Source: Leifsonia tongyongensis | GTDB taxonomy: Bacteria > Actinomycetota > Actinomycetes > Actinomycetales > Microbacteriaceae | Length of the DNA: 64,000 nucleotides | Assembly: GCF_010686705.1 (NCBI RefSeq) | Contig: NZ_JAAGWY010000004.1 | Location: forward strand, 1-64,000 | Direction: 5' to 3' | The notes under the pieces: generated by a model | The model's input: only the letters and a program-made list of their open reading frames with translations | Told to the model about the DNA's origin: nothing | Databases searched by the model: none | Shown: piece after piece, positions 1 through 7,282 of the stretch | Numbering within the stretch: position 1 is the first letter of the stretch | Layout of the letters: every line of letters begins with the position of its first letter | Made by a program: the position numbers and the translations under genes

Positions 1-53
1 ACGGTCAGCTGCTTGGACACGATCTTCAACACGGCGACACGAGCACGAGACAT
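1..53 (-). CDS. IS481-family transposase, N-terminal fragment
   Basis: Starting from an ATG at 53-51 the minus strand reads MSRARVAVLKIVSKQLT and runs off the window. The short helical, basic start followed by VSKQLT resembles the beginning of the helix-turn-helix domain of IS481-type integrases, and the repeat-rich DNA immediately upstream (54-125) fits an IS end. Only 17 codons are visible, so the assignment rests on the start and its context together. Confidence 0.45.
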   Translation of the reverse strand, partial: MSRARVAVLKIVSKQLT

Positions 54-125
54 AAACCCGACTGTGACGGATGTCCCGACTCATCAGGGACCTATCAACT
101 GTGACCTATCTCCTGAACCCAGACA
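1..125 (-). mobile_element. IS481-like insertion sequence, terminal fragment
   Basis: The window opens inside an element on the minus strand: a short 5' coding piece (positions 53-1) preceded by a repeat-rich end. Reading minus, the presumed tip at 125 starts TGTCTGGGTTCAGGAGATAG, a form familiar from actinobacterial IS481 ends. Two related blocks, 62-80 and 99-118 (CTGTGAC followed by a TCC core), lie 37 bp apart and look like transposase-binding repeats. The other end is outside the window, so completeness and any target duplication cannot be judged. Confidence 0.55.
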
Positions 126-148
126 CCTCCAGGGGCACTTTGTGCGAG

Positions 149-649
149 TCAGGTCAACTCCTGGCCGGACGAGCGTCCTGTAACCCGGAGCACCGCCGAC
201 GCGGCGTCGAGCTCGTGCCACGGTCCTGTGACGCCGATTTCGGCGATGCCCGAGGTGGGCAGGGTCACATCCTCGTCAGCGAGAAGCGACGCCAGCTGTT
301 CTATGCCGGGATTGTGGCCGACCAGCAGGATGGTGTGGACATCGTCTGGCACGTCACGCACGATGTCGAGGAGTTGCTGTGCGGATGCGGCATACATGCG
401 GTCGTCGAATCGCGTGGGAGGCGCAGAGGCGAACTGGGCGGACGCGAGGTGCCAGGTCTCGCGGGCGCGACGGGCGGGCGACACGATAGCCACGTCGATC
501 CGGCCCGCACGGCTTGCGAGCCATAGTCCCGCAAGTGGCGCCTGAGCCAAGCCGCGCTCGGCCAGCGGCCGGTCAAAGTCCGGGCCGGACTCCGACCAGT
601 CCGACTTGGCGTGGCGCAGCAAGATCAGCGTGCGCTCGATCTTCATCAC
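149..649 (-). CDS. sixA: SixA-type phosphohistidine phosphatase
   Basis: Codes for 166 residues of the histidine-phosphatase superfamily. The catalytic RHAK signature is at residues 12-15 and a second conserved His lies in the VGHNPG motif in the middle of the protein. The length is that of the small SixA branch, which removes phosphate from phosphohistidine in signalling or PTS proteins; other small-molecule phosphatases of the family are possible. Two adjacent ATG codons (649 and 646) could serve as start. It stands alone next to the IS end and is read away from the large catabolic cluster. Confidence 0.8.
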   Translation of the reverse strand: MMKIERTLILLRHAKSDWSESGPDFDRPLAERGLAQAPLAGLWLASRAGRIDVAIVSPARRARETWHLASAQFASAPPTRFDDRMYAASAQQLLDIVRDVPDDVHTILLVGHNPGIEQLASLLADEDVTLPTSGIAEIGVTGPWHELDAASAVLRVTGRSSGQELT

Positions 650-723
650 GCCTCTATTCTGAGCGCATTCATTCGAAGTCGGTGATGCGATGCTGCGCCT
701 GCTCGGCGACGGCTCCGCAATTC

Positions 724-752
724 TGTATACCCTTTCGTGGGTTGTATACCGT
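724..752. promoter_or_regulatory. Distal pair of GTATAC operator-like sites
   Basis: TGTATACC at 724-731 and TTGTATACCGT at 742-752 have GTATAC cores 19 bp apart, about two helical turns. The second is identical over 11 bases to the promoter-proximal site at 1030-1040. GTATAC cores are common in operators of FCD-type GntR regulators, and such a regulator is encoded at 12730-13437. The pair could support looping to the proximal site or act on sixA. Confidence 0.45.
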
Positions 753-1011
753 CTGAGTGCTCTTTTGTGAGATCGGAATGCAAGTATTCTGTCAAGAAGC
801 CGAGAATAACGAACTGATCGCTACGTCATCCCGTTGGCCTGATTCCGCGCATCCATAACGTTCTTTTGTTTCATAAATGCGCTCTTATCAGGGAATCAAT
901 GACAAATCAATGTACCATTTTGTTGAGCCGACGCCCTCGGGCGAGCCGGATCGGCTCGGACCGGAACGGTTGGCTGTCAGTATTCCTGATAGTCCGGTCG
1001 TTCAAGCTGGT

Positions 1012-1040
1012 TTGACAGTCGGATTCGTTTTGTATACCGT
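1012..1040 (+). promoter_or_regulatory. Promoter of the catabolic cluster with overlapping operator
   Basis: A consensus -35 TTGACA (1012-1017) is followed after 17 bp by TACCGT (1035-1040) as -10. The operator-like TTGTATACCGT (1030-1040) covers the -10 completely, the geometry expected for a repressor. The btpA-like ATG is 36 bp downstream at 1076. The regulator inferred is the GntR protein encoded at the far end of the cluster. Confidence 0.5.
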
Positions 1041-1075
1041 ATCCGTAATTCCCGATTGAATGGACTGACTCGACG

Positions 1076-1879
1076 ATGAGCACATTTCGGCTTGTAGGTG
1101 TAATTCACCTTCCACCGCTCCCTTGCGCGGTCAACTACCGCGGTGACTCCGTGGGTGCGATGGCCGATGCCGCTGCCGAGGATGCGCGGATCCTTGCCGC
1201 TGCGGGCTTCACGGACGTGATGATCCAGGACGCGAGCGACGAGCCGCAGCCGGTCACAGTCGATTCGCCCGCTGTCGCCGCTCTGAGTGCAATCGGCGCT
1301 GTCGTCCGCCGGGCGACCGACGTTTCCCTCGGAGTCGTCATCGGCCACAATGACGGCGCAGCCTCTGTGGCTGTCGCCCACGCCATCGAGGCGCAGTTCG
1401 TCCGCGTCAAGGTGCTGACTGGCGTCTCGACCGGACCCACCGGGTGGATCGAGGGCTGCTCGATGCAGGTGGGCATGATGAAGCGGCTTCTCGGTTCGAG
1501 TGTCGAGGTCTGGGCAGACGCCCATGAAGCCACCAGCCGGGCGATCACGGGTGACGTGCGCTGGGCTGCCGCCGAGGCGACGTCGTTCGGCGGCGCAGAC
1601 AAGGTGATCGTCACCCGCGACAGCGGTGTCGCCGACGCCATCGACGACATCGCGTCTATCAGGAGCGCGCTCGGCCGTGATATCGACATCCTGATCGGCG
1701 GACGCGTGAACGCGCTGACCCTCGAAGCCGCGATGCGCGGATCCGACGGAGCGATCCTCGGCAGTGCCCTCAAAGATGGCGACAGCTACGACGCGCGGAT
1801 CGATCCCGTCGCAGCACGCCTTTTCGGTGACGGACTCCGCAATTTCGCGACCGTCGGCGATCCGCGCCTTTTCGCGTAA
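1076..1879 (+). CDS. BtpA/SgcQ-family TIM-barrel protein
   Basis: A 267-residue protein that begins with the family's GVIHLPPLP motif (residues 8-16) and ends with IGGRVN (around 205-210) and DGAILGSALK (around 223-232), typical phosphate-binding strand-loop features of BtpA/SgcQ (beta/alpha)8 barrels. The biochemical role of this family is poorly defined: one member affects photosystem I assembly in cyanobacteria, others sit in sugar clusters (SgcQ). As first gene of this cluster, next to a SIS protein and a PfkB kinase, it most likely acts on a phosphorylated sugar intermediate. That role is inferred from context only. Confidence 0.75.
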   Translation: MSTFRLVGVIHLPPLPCAVNYRGDSVGAMADAAAEDARILAAAGFTDVMIQDASDEPQPVTVDSPAVAALSAIGAVVRRATDVSLGVVIGHNDGAASVAVAHAIEAQFVRVKVLTGVSTGPTGWIEGCSMQVGMMKRLLGSSVEVWADAHEATSRAITGDVRWAAAEATSFGGADKVIVTRDSGVADAIDDIASIRSALGRDIDILIGGRVNALTLEAAMRGSDGAILGSALKDGDSYDARIDPVAARLFGDGLRNFATVGDPRLFA

Positions 1880-1965
1880 GACCCACCTCCCAACCCGCCG
1901 GGCACGCGCTCGGTGTCGTGAGCCCTGCCCTGAAACCAGCTGAAGAACAACAAGGAAGATCCAGA

Positions 1966-3153
1966 ATGAGCGTCAGCACCCTCCTCGACAGCCCCCTTCT
2001 CGCCGTGGACAGCCCTCTCGACGATCGACAGAAGGAGGTCGTCGAACGCGTCTCGAAGGCTGAGCGCGCGGGCATCCTGGCTCTGCCGACCGATGATGCG
2101 CTCGACCCGAAGCGCCGTGCGCGGGTCGAAGCGACGCGTGGTGAGATGTTCGGCCAGCCGCACGCGATCCGGGCCACCTGGCAGCGCAACGAGGAAGAGC
2201 TCACCAGGATCGCCGACCGCATCGCCGGAGCGACCTTCGACCGGGTCTTCCTGGTGGGCGCAGGCGACTCGCTCGCCGTCATGATCGCTACCCGGCGAGC
2301 ACTCGAACTGATGCTCGGTGTACCGTGCGAGCCCGTTCAGAGTCTCGAGTTCGCGTACTACCAGCAGCACCTGGTGACAGAGCGGTCCCTCGTCATCGCG
2401 CTGTCCAGTTCCGGCGAGACCACCCGCACCGTGGAGGCGGTGCTCGTCGCCCAGCACGCCAAGGCACTCACCATCGCACTGACCAACACCGTCGGTTCGT
2501 CGCTCGACCAGGAGAGCGAGAACACGCTGCTGATCCAGGCAACCCGCGTCGGATGGCCGACTCAGTCGTCGACCGCGGCGATGGCGCTCCTCCTCCGTCT
2601 CGCGACGGACGTCGGCGTGATCCGCGATGTCGCGGGCGCGACGGAACTTTCGCGCGAAGTGTCCACCCTGCCAGCGCTGCTCGAGCAGGTGCTCGCCGAC
2701 AACGATGCCCCAATCGCCGAGATCGCTCGTACCGAAGCACACCGGACGATGTTCCTGTTCTCGGCGGGCGGCCCGAACTGGGCTGCCGCGATCGTCGGTG
2801 CTGCGAAGGTCAAGGAGACGACTCCCGACCACGCTGTCGAGATCCAGGTCGAGGAGTTCCACCACTACAACTCCCAGAAGCCGGGCGAACCGATGTTCAT
2901 CTTCGCTCCCAGCGGCCCTTCGGTGCCGCGCGCTGTCGACACCGGTCGTGATTCGCGCCGGTTCGGCGGACAGCTCTACGTCTTCACAACCGTCGGCGAG
3001 ACCGCGTTCGACGAGCACGCCAACCGTGTGCTCGAGCTGCCCGTCGTCAGTGAGACCCTGAGCCCGATCCTGTACGTCGTGCCGGCCCAGATGGTCGGCT
3101 ACCACCTCGGAATGGCCAAATTCCACGCTGCGGAGGCTGCCCTCGATGCCTGA
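1966..3153 (+). CDS. SIS-domain phosphosugar isomerase/deglycase-like protein
   Basis: I chose the ATG at 1966 because AAGGAAG lies just upstream; the frame stays open to 1918. The 395-residue product carries two SIS domains: the first has VGAGDS (around residue 100) and the phosphosugar-binding SSSGET (around 147-152), the second covers the C-terminal half. Such proteins isomerise or deglycate sugar phosphates (GlmS isomerase, AgaS, FrlB). The start of the PfkB kinase gene overlaps its end by 8 bp. This neighbour pairing recalls the FrlB/FrlD fructosamine deglycase-kinase pair, though substrate identity is unproven. Confidence 0.75.
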   Translation: MSVSTLLDSPLLAVDSPLDDRQKEVVERVSKAERAGILALPTDDALDPKRRARVEATRGEMFGQPHAIRATWQRNEEELTRIADRIAGATFDRVFLVGAGDSLAVMIATRRALELMLGVPCEPVQSLEFAYYQQHLVTERSLVIALSSSGETTRTVEAVLVAQHAKALTIALTNTVGSSLDQESENTLLIQATRVGWPTQSSTAAMALLLRLATDVGVIRDVAGATELSREVSTLPALLEQVLADNDAPIAEIARTEAHRTMFLFSAGGPNWAAAIVGAAKVKETTPDHAVEIQVEEFHHYNSQKPGEPMFIFAPSGPSVPRAVDTGRDSRRFGGQLYVFTTVGETAFDEHANRVLELPVVSETLSPILYVVPAQMVGYHLGMAKFHAAEAALDA

Positions 3154-4051
3154 GCAGGTCATGACGGGCGTCTCGCTCGTCTGCGTCGGAAACCTCACGA
3201 TCGATGAGGCCGTCCACGGTGGAACTCGAAGCGAGCCGGCGATCGGCGGCGATGCGGCATACGCGGCGCTGGCCGCTCGTCTCGTCATCGACGATGTCCG
3301 GATGCTGGCACCGGTGGGCAACGACTTTCCGGCGCCTATCCTCGACTCGCTCCGTGCCCGCGGTGTGCACGCGGACGAGCTGCCCGCCCGCGACATCGCC
3401 ACCGTCCGCAACATCGTCACCTACCACGCTGACGGCTCCCGTACGTGGAAGATGCTGACCAGCGAGGAGGAATTCGACGCCCTGTCGGTCTACCCATCCG
3501 ACGTTCCCGCCGGTCTTCTTTCGTGCGACGGCATGATGCTGTCGGCGATGAGCCTGGACTCCCAGCTCGCCCTCACCCCGTGGCTTCGCGCCAACACCAC
3601 TGCGACGCTCTACCTCGACCTCCAGGAGGACTACCTGGAGGGCAACAGGGAGGCGCTGTTCGGGATCATCGCCGCGTGCGACGTCTTCCTGCCCAGCGAG
3701 ATCGAGGCGGTCACCCTTGCGGGCACAACCGACCTGGCGGCTGCCGCGCGACTGTTCCAGGCGCTCGGCCCCAGCATCGTGGTGATCAAGCGGGCCGAGA
3801 ACGGCAGCATCGTCCTCGACGGCGAGACGCTCACCGAGGTCCCCGCCGAGACCGTCGTCCCGGTCGACAGCACGGGAGCCGGCGACGCGTATTGCGGCGC
3901 CTTCGCCGCGACCCACCTGCTGACGGATGACGCCGTCGAGGCGGCACGCGCAGCTTCCCGGGCGGCCAGGGTCGCCATCGGGGCGTTCGGAATCACCGGC
4001 CTGCTGGATGCTGCGGCTCGCGAACCGCAGGTCTCGGAGAGCCGCGCATGA
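3146..4051 (+). CDS. PfkB-family carbohydrate kinase
   Basis: A 301-residue ribokinase-family protein. The N-terminal substrate-side glycine pair (IGGD, residues 33-36) and the C-terminal signature DSTGAGDAY (241-249, catalytic Asp247) are both present, so the enzyme should be active. Relatives phosphorylate ribose, fructose, nucleosides or fructosamines. It overlaps the SIS gene upstream and the racemase gene downstream (ATGA), so all three are translated together. I infer that it phosphorylates the sugar part of the imported compound before the SIS protein acts. Confidence 0.82.
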   Translation: MPEQVMTGVSLVCVGNLTIDEAVHGGTRSEPAIGGDAAYAALAARLVIDDVRMLAPVGNDFPAPILDSLRARGVHADELPARDIATVRNIVTYHADGSRTWKMLTSEEEFDALSVYPSDVPAGLLSCDGMMLSAMSLDSQLALTPWLRANTTATLYLDLQEDYLEGNREALFGIIAACDVFLPSEIEAVTLAGTTDLAAAARLFQALGPSIVVIKRAENGSIVLDGETLTEVPAETVVPVDSTGAGDAYCGAFAATHLLTDDAVEAARAASRAARVAIGAFGITGLLDAAAREPQVSESRA

Positions 4052-4782
4052 CCCGCCGCGCGATGCGCATCGCCATCGTCAACCCCAACACGACACAGTC
4101 GATGACCCAGGCGGCGGCGGCCTCGGCCGGCTCGGCTGCGCGGAGCGACACCGTGCTCATCGAGGTCACCGCGTCGACCGGCGTGGCCAGCGTCGAAAGT
4201 CATGTCGATGAGGCGTGGGGGGCGTTGAGCGTCGTGACGGAGATCGAACGGTGCGAGGCCTCGGCCGAGCGCCCGGACGCCTACGTCGTCGCGTGTTTCG
4301 GCGACACCGGTGTCTCCGCGGCGCGCGAGGCAGCTGCCGGCCCCGTCGTGGGGATGACCGAGGCCGCACTGATGACCGCCTCGCTCGTCGCGCACCGGTT
4401 CGCCGTGATCACGATGCCGAAGCGCACGCTGAGGCAGTCCGAGCAGGTTGTGCGTAACCTCGGGCTCGAGCACCGGTGCACGGTGCTTGCCGTCGACGAA
4501 ACCGTGGCCGAGCTCGCGGAGGGTTCCCTCCACCTCCTCGACCTCTTCACCGCCGAGGGCCGGCTCGCACTCGACGCATACGACGCGGAGGCGATCGTGC
4601 TCGGATGCGCGGGCCTCGCCGACCTCGTCGGCCCGCTTCAGGCGGCGCTCGGCGTTCCCGTGATCGAGGGTGTCGCCGCGGCCGTGACGATCGCAGAAGG
4701 CCTGGTCGCGCAGTCGCTCACGACCTCCCGTGCGCTCACCTGGGCGCGCTCGAGCAGCCCGTCCGAGGCGGTCAGCGCGTGA
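4048..4782 (+). CDS. Asp/Glu/hydantoin racemase-family protein
   Basis: A 244-residue member of the Asp/Glu/hydantoin racemase superfamily. Two candidate catalytic cysteines occupy the expected places: Cys83 in VACFGD and Cys187 in LGCAGL. The N-terminal RIAIVNPNTT is also typical. Known members racemise Asp, Glu, hydantoins or allantoin, or cleave maleate. Its position between a sugar kinase and an amidohydrolase suggests a hydantoin- or ureide-like intermediate, but this is inference. ATGA overlap with the kinase and GTGA overlap with the next gene. Confidence 0.75.
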   Translation: MTRRAMRIAIVNPNTTQSMTQAAAASAGSAARSDTVLIEVTASTGVASVESHVDEAWGALSVVTEIERCEASAERPDAYVVACFGDTGVSAAREAAAGPVVGMTEAALMTASLVAHRFAVITMPKRTLRQSEQVVRNLGLEHRCTVLAVDETVAELAEGSLHLLDLFTAEGRLALDAYDAEAIVLGCAGLADLVGPLQAALGVPVIEGVAAAVTIAEGLVAQSLTTSRALTWARSSSPSEAVSA

Positions 4783-6320
4783 ACGGCACCGAGAACACGA
4801 CCCTCTTCGCCGACGTCTTCGTCTACGACGCCGAGAGCGCAGCGGGCATGATCGGACCGGTCGATGTGCTGGTTCGCGGAAACCGAATCGCGTCCATCGG
4901 AGCCGAGGCGCGCGCAGGCGCGGGAGCACCGACTCGCGTCATCGAAGGCCACGGCCGGCACCTGCTCGTCCCGGGTCTGATCAACGCGCATTTCCATTCG
5001 CCGGCGAATCACCTCAAGGGGTCACTGCCGAGCCTGCCGCTGGAACTCTTCATGCTCTTCGAGTCGCCCGCCGACGCAGCGCTCACACCGTCTCCGCGCG
5101 AGGCGTACCTGCGAACCATGCTGGCCGCCCTCGAGATGCTGCGCACCGGCACGACGACCGTGCAGGACGACGCGTTCATCATGCCCCACCCCACCCCCGA
5201 GATCATCGACGCCGTGATGCAGGCGTATGCCGACTGCGGCATCCGGGCGAGCGTCGCCCTCGACCAGCCGGAACTGGCCGACGTCGAGAAGCTTCCGTTT
5301 CTCGACGAGCTCGCTGCAGCCGGCGGCGAAGACCTGGCTCCGCTTCGCGCCCCGGCGCCCCTCGACCGTGAGGGCTTGCTCGAGATGTACGACTACCTCC
5401 TCGCCACCTGGCACCAGGCGGAGGGCGGCCGGCTGACGGCAGCCGTCTCGATCTCGGCTCCCCAGCGTGCGAGCGTCGAATACTTCGAAGCGCTGGATGC
5501 GCTCAGTCGCGCGCACCGCATCCCCCTCTTCGCGCACATGCTGGAAACGAAGGTGCAGCGCGCGCTCAGCCGCGAAGGCGAGCGTTTCGGCGGCAGATCC
5601 CTCGTGCAGTACACGTCCGACCTCGGCCTGCTCAGCGACAGGCTGAACGTCATCCACGCCGTGTGGGTGGACGACCACGACCTGGAGCTCATCGCGCAGG
5701 CCGGCTCGGTGATCGCACACAACCCGGTCAGCAACCTTCGGCTGGGCAGCGGGGTGGCCCCATTCCGTCGGATGAAAGATTTCGGCATCACGGTGGCACT
5801 GGGGATCGACGAGGCGATCTGCGACGACTCGGCCAATCTCTGGGGCGTCGTCAAGACGGCGGGGCTGATCCACAACGTCTCGGGTCTCGACAGCGACGAC
5901 TGGCCGACGGCGGCCGAAGTGCTCGACAGCCTGTGGCACGGTGGAGCATCCGCATTGCTGCAGGATCACCAGCTCGGCGCCATCCGCGAGGGATATCTCG
6001 CTGACCTTGCCCTCCTCGACCTGCACACTCTGCCCTTCACACCGCTCAACGATGTGCGAGGCCAGCTCGTCTACTGCGAATCGGGCTCGAGCATCCGCCT
6101 GACCATGGTCGACGGCCGGGTCGTCTTCGAGCATGGCCGCATCACCATGGTGGACGAGACCGCGCTGCTCGATGAAGCGCGCGAGCTCTTCGCGCGCAAG
6201 CAGCCCGTGATCGCGGCCGCCCGGGTCGCGGCCGGGGGAGTCCGGCCGCTCTATCAGTCGATCGTGCGCCGGGCCGCGAACGCTGACCTCGGAATGAACA
6301 GATGGATCGGAATCGCATGA
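4779..6320 (+). CDS. Amidohydrolase, cytosine-deaminase/AtzA-like
   Basis: I chose the GTG at 4779, overlapping the racemase stop, instead of longer upstream frames; the product has 513 residues. It shows the metal-dependent amidohydrolase pattern in order: NAHFH (His71, His73), a later His in FAHMLET, HAVWVDD, HNPVSNLRLG, and the catalytic Asp in ALGIDEA. This layout is that of deaminases and dechlorinases acting on nitrogen heterocycles (cytosine, 8-oxoguanine, atrazine). It likely hydrolyses an exocyclic C-N bond of a ring compound supplied by the linked ABC importer. The true substrate cannot be read from sequence. Confidence 0.78.
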   Translation: MNGTENTTLFADVFVYDAESAAGMIGPVDVLVRGNRIASIGAEARAGAGAPTRVIEGHGRHLLVPGLINAHFHSPANHLKGSLPSLPLELFMLFESPADAALTPSPREAYLRTMLAALEMLRTGTTTVQDDAFIMPHPTPEIIDAVMQAYADCGIRASVALDQPELADVEKLPFLDELAAAGGEDLAPLRAPAPLDREGLLEMYDYLLATWHQAEGGRLTAAVSISAPQRASVEYFEALDALSRAHRIPLFAHMLETKVQRALSREGERFGGRSLVQYTSDLGLLSDRLNVIHAVWVDDHDLELIAQAGSVIAHNPVSNLRLGSGVAPFRRMKDFGITVALGIDEAICDDSANLWGVVKTAGLIHNVSGLDSDDWPTAAEVLDSLWHGGASALLQDHQLGAIREGYLADLALLDLHTLPFTPLNDVRGQLVYCESGSSIRLTMVDGRVVFEHGRITMVDETALLDEARELFARKQPVIAAARVAAGGVRPLYQSIVRRAANADLGMNRWIGIA

Positions 6321-7282
6321 CCACGCACGAGCGCAGCGCCGCGCACCTTGGCCCCATCGGGGCACACGAACGCTACGACTACCTGCCGATCCACGACCGC
6401 ATCCATGCGCCTTGGCCAGGCGGAAAGAAGCTTGCCGTCTATGTTGCGATCGGCCTCGAAGAGTACGACTTCGGCGCAGGTCACACGGAGAACCTTCTCG
6501 CCGGGGTGCCCGCACCCGACCTGGTGAACGCCAGCTGGCGCGACTACGGGAACCGTGTCGGCGCCTTCCGCCTTCTCAAGCGGCTCGAGAGCTTCGGCAT
6601 GCCGCCGACCATCCTGCTGAACACCGCAGTGTACGACTCCGCGCCGGAACTCATCGATGAGGCGCGGCGTCTGGGAGCCGAGTTCGTCGGTCACGGCATC
6701 ACCAACTCGGATTCACTGGCCGGACTCACCTCGGATGAAGAGCGCCGCTACCTCGCTGCCGTATCGGACCGCATCCTCAGCGAAGACGGAACCGCTCCTC
6801 TCGGGTGGTCGAGCCCGTGGCTCACCCACACCGCCAATACGCTCGACCTGCTTGCCGAGACGGGTTACCGCTACGTGCTCGACCTGCGGCTGGACGACCA
6901 GCCGGTCTGGCTGAACACGACCGGGAGCCCGCTCCTCGCGATGCCGTACGGCCTCGAACTGAACGACAGCACCTCGATGGTCGGCCGGCACGTCAGCTCG
7001 GCCGGCTTCGCGGACATGATCATCGACGAGTTCGATGAGCTCCTGCTCGCAGCCCAGGAGCAGCCGCTGGTGATGAGCATCGTCGTGCACTCCTTCATCT
7101 CTGGGGCGCCCTTCCGGCTCAAGCAGCTGAGCCGCGCACTCCAGCACATCGCTCAACGCAGCGAGGATGTCTGGTTCACCCAGCCTCGCCATATCTATGA
7201 CGTCGTGCGTTCGTTCGCCGACATCCAGCCCGACACCGTCGTCGACCAGCAGGAGGTATTCACCCATGGACTCACCCGTTAA
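6317..7282 (+). CDS. Polysaccharide deacetylase-family (PuuE-like) hydrolase
   Basis: The ATG at 6317 gives an ATGA overlap with the amidohydrolase; an ATG at 6302 is the alternative. The 321-residue protein has the NodB-homology layout, including FVGHGITNSDS and GWSSPWLTHTANTLDLLAETGY, and it lacks a signal peptide. Cytoplasmic members of this branch include PuuE-type allantoinases that open ureide rings rather than deacetylate sugars. With the hydantoin-racemase-like and amidohydrolase neighbours, cleavage of an amide or ureide bond is more likely than chitin or peptidoglycan modification. Confidence 0.72.
   Translation: MTTHERSAAHLGPIGAHERYDYLPIHDRIHAPWPGGKKLAVYVAIGLEEYDFGAGHTENLLAGVPAPDLVNASWRDYGNRVGAFRLLKRLESFGMPPTILLNTAVYDSAPELIDEARRLGAEFVGHGITNSDSLAGLTSDEERRYLAAVSDRILSEDGTAPLGWSSPWLTHTANTLDLLAETGYRYVLDLRLDDQPVWLNTTGSPLLAMPYGLELNDSTSMVGRHVSSAGFADMIIDEFDELLLAAQEQPLVMSIVVHSFISGAPFRLKQLSRALQHIAQRSEDVWFTQPRHIYDVVRSFADIQPDTVVDQQEVFTHGLTR

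Larger units (their letters stand above)
650..1075. other. Long AT-richer regulatory intergenic region
   Basis: These 426 bases lie between the divergent sixA and btpA-like genes and are visibly AT-richer than the surrounding coding DNA. They contain three GTATAC-centred sites and a good sigma-70-type promoter next to position 1076. A 60-codon open frame (877-1059) crosses the region but has no recognisable content and overlaps the promoter, so I do not call it a gene. Confidence 0.6.

Noticed and set aside
877-1059. A 60-codon open frame in the promoter region of the catabolic cluster
   Set aside because: It overlaps the promoter and operator and has no domain content or visible ribosome site.
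1786-3420. Long open frame on the minus strand opposite the SIS gene
   Set aside because: High-GC antisense shadow: Arg/His-rich composition, no motif, and the opposite strand has an intact SIS protein.
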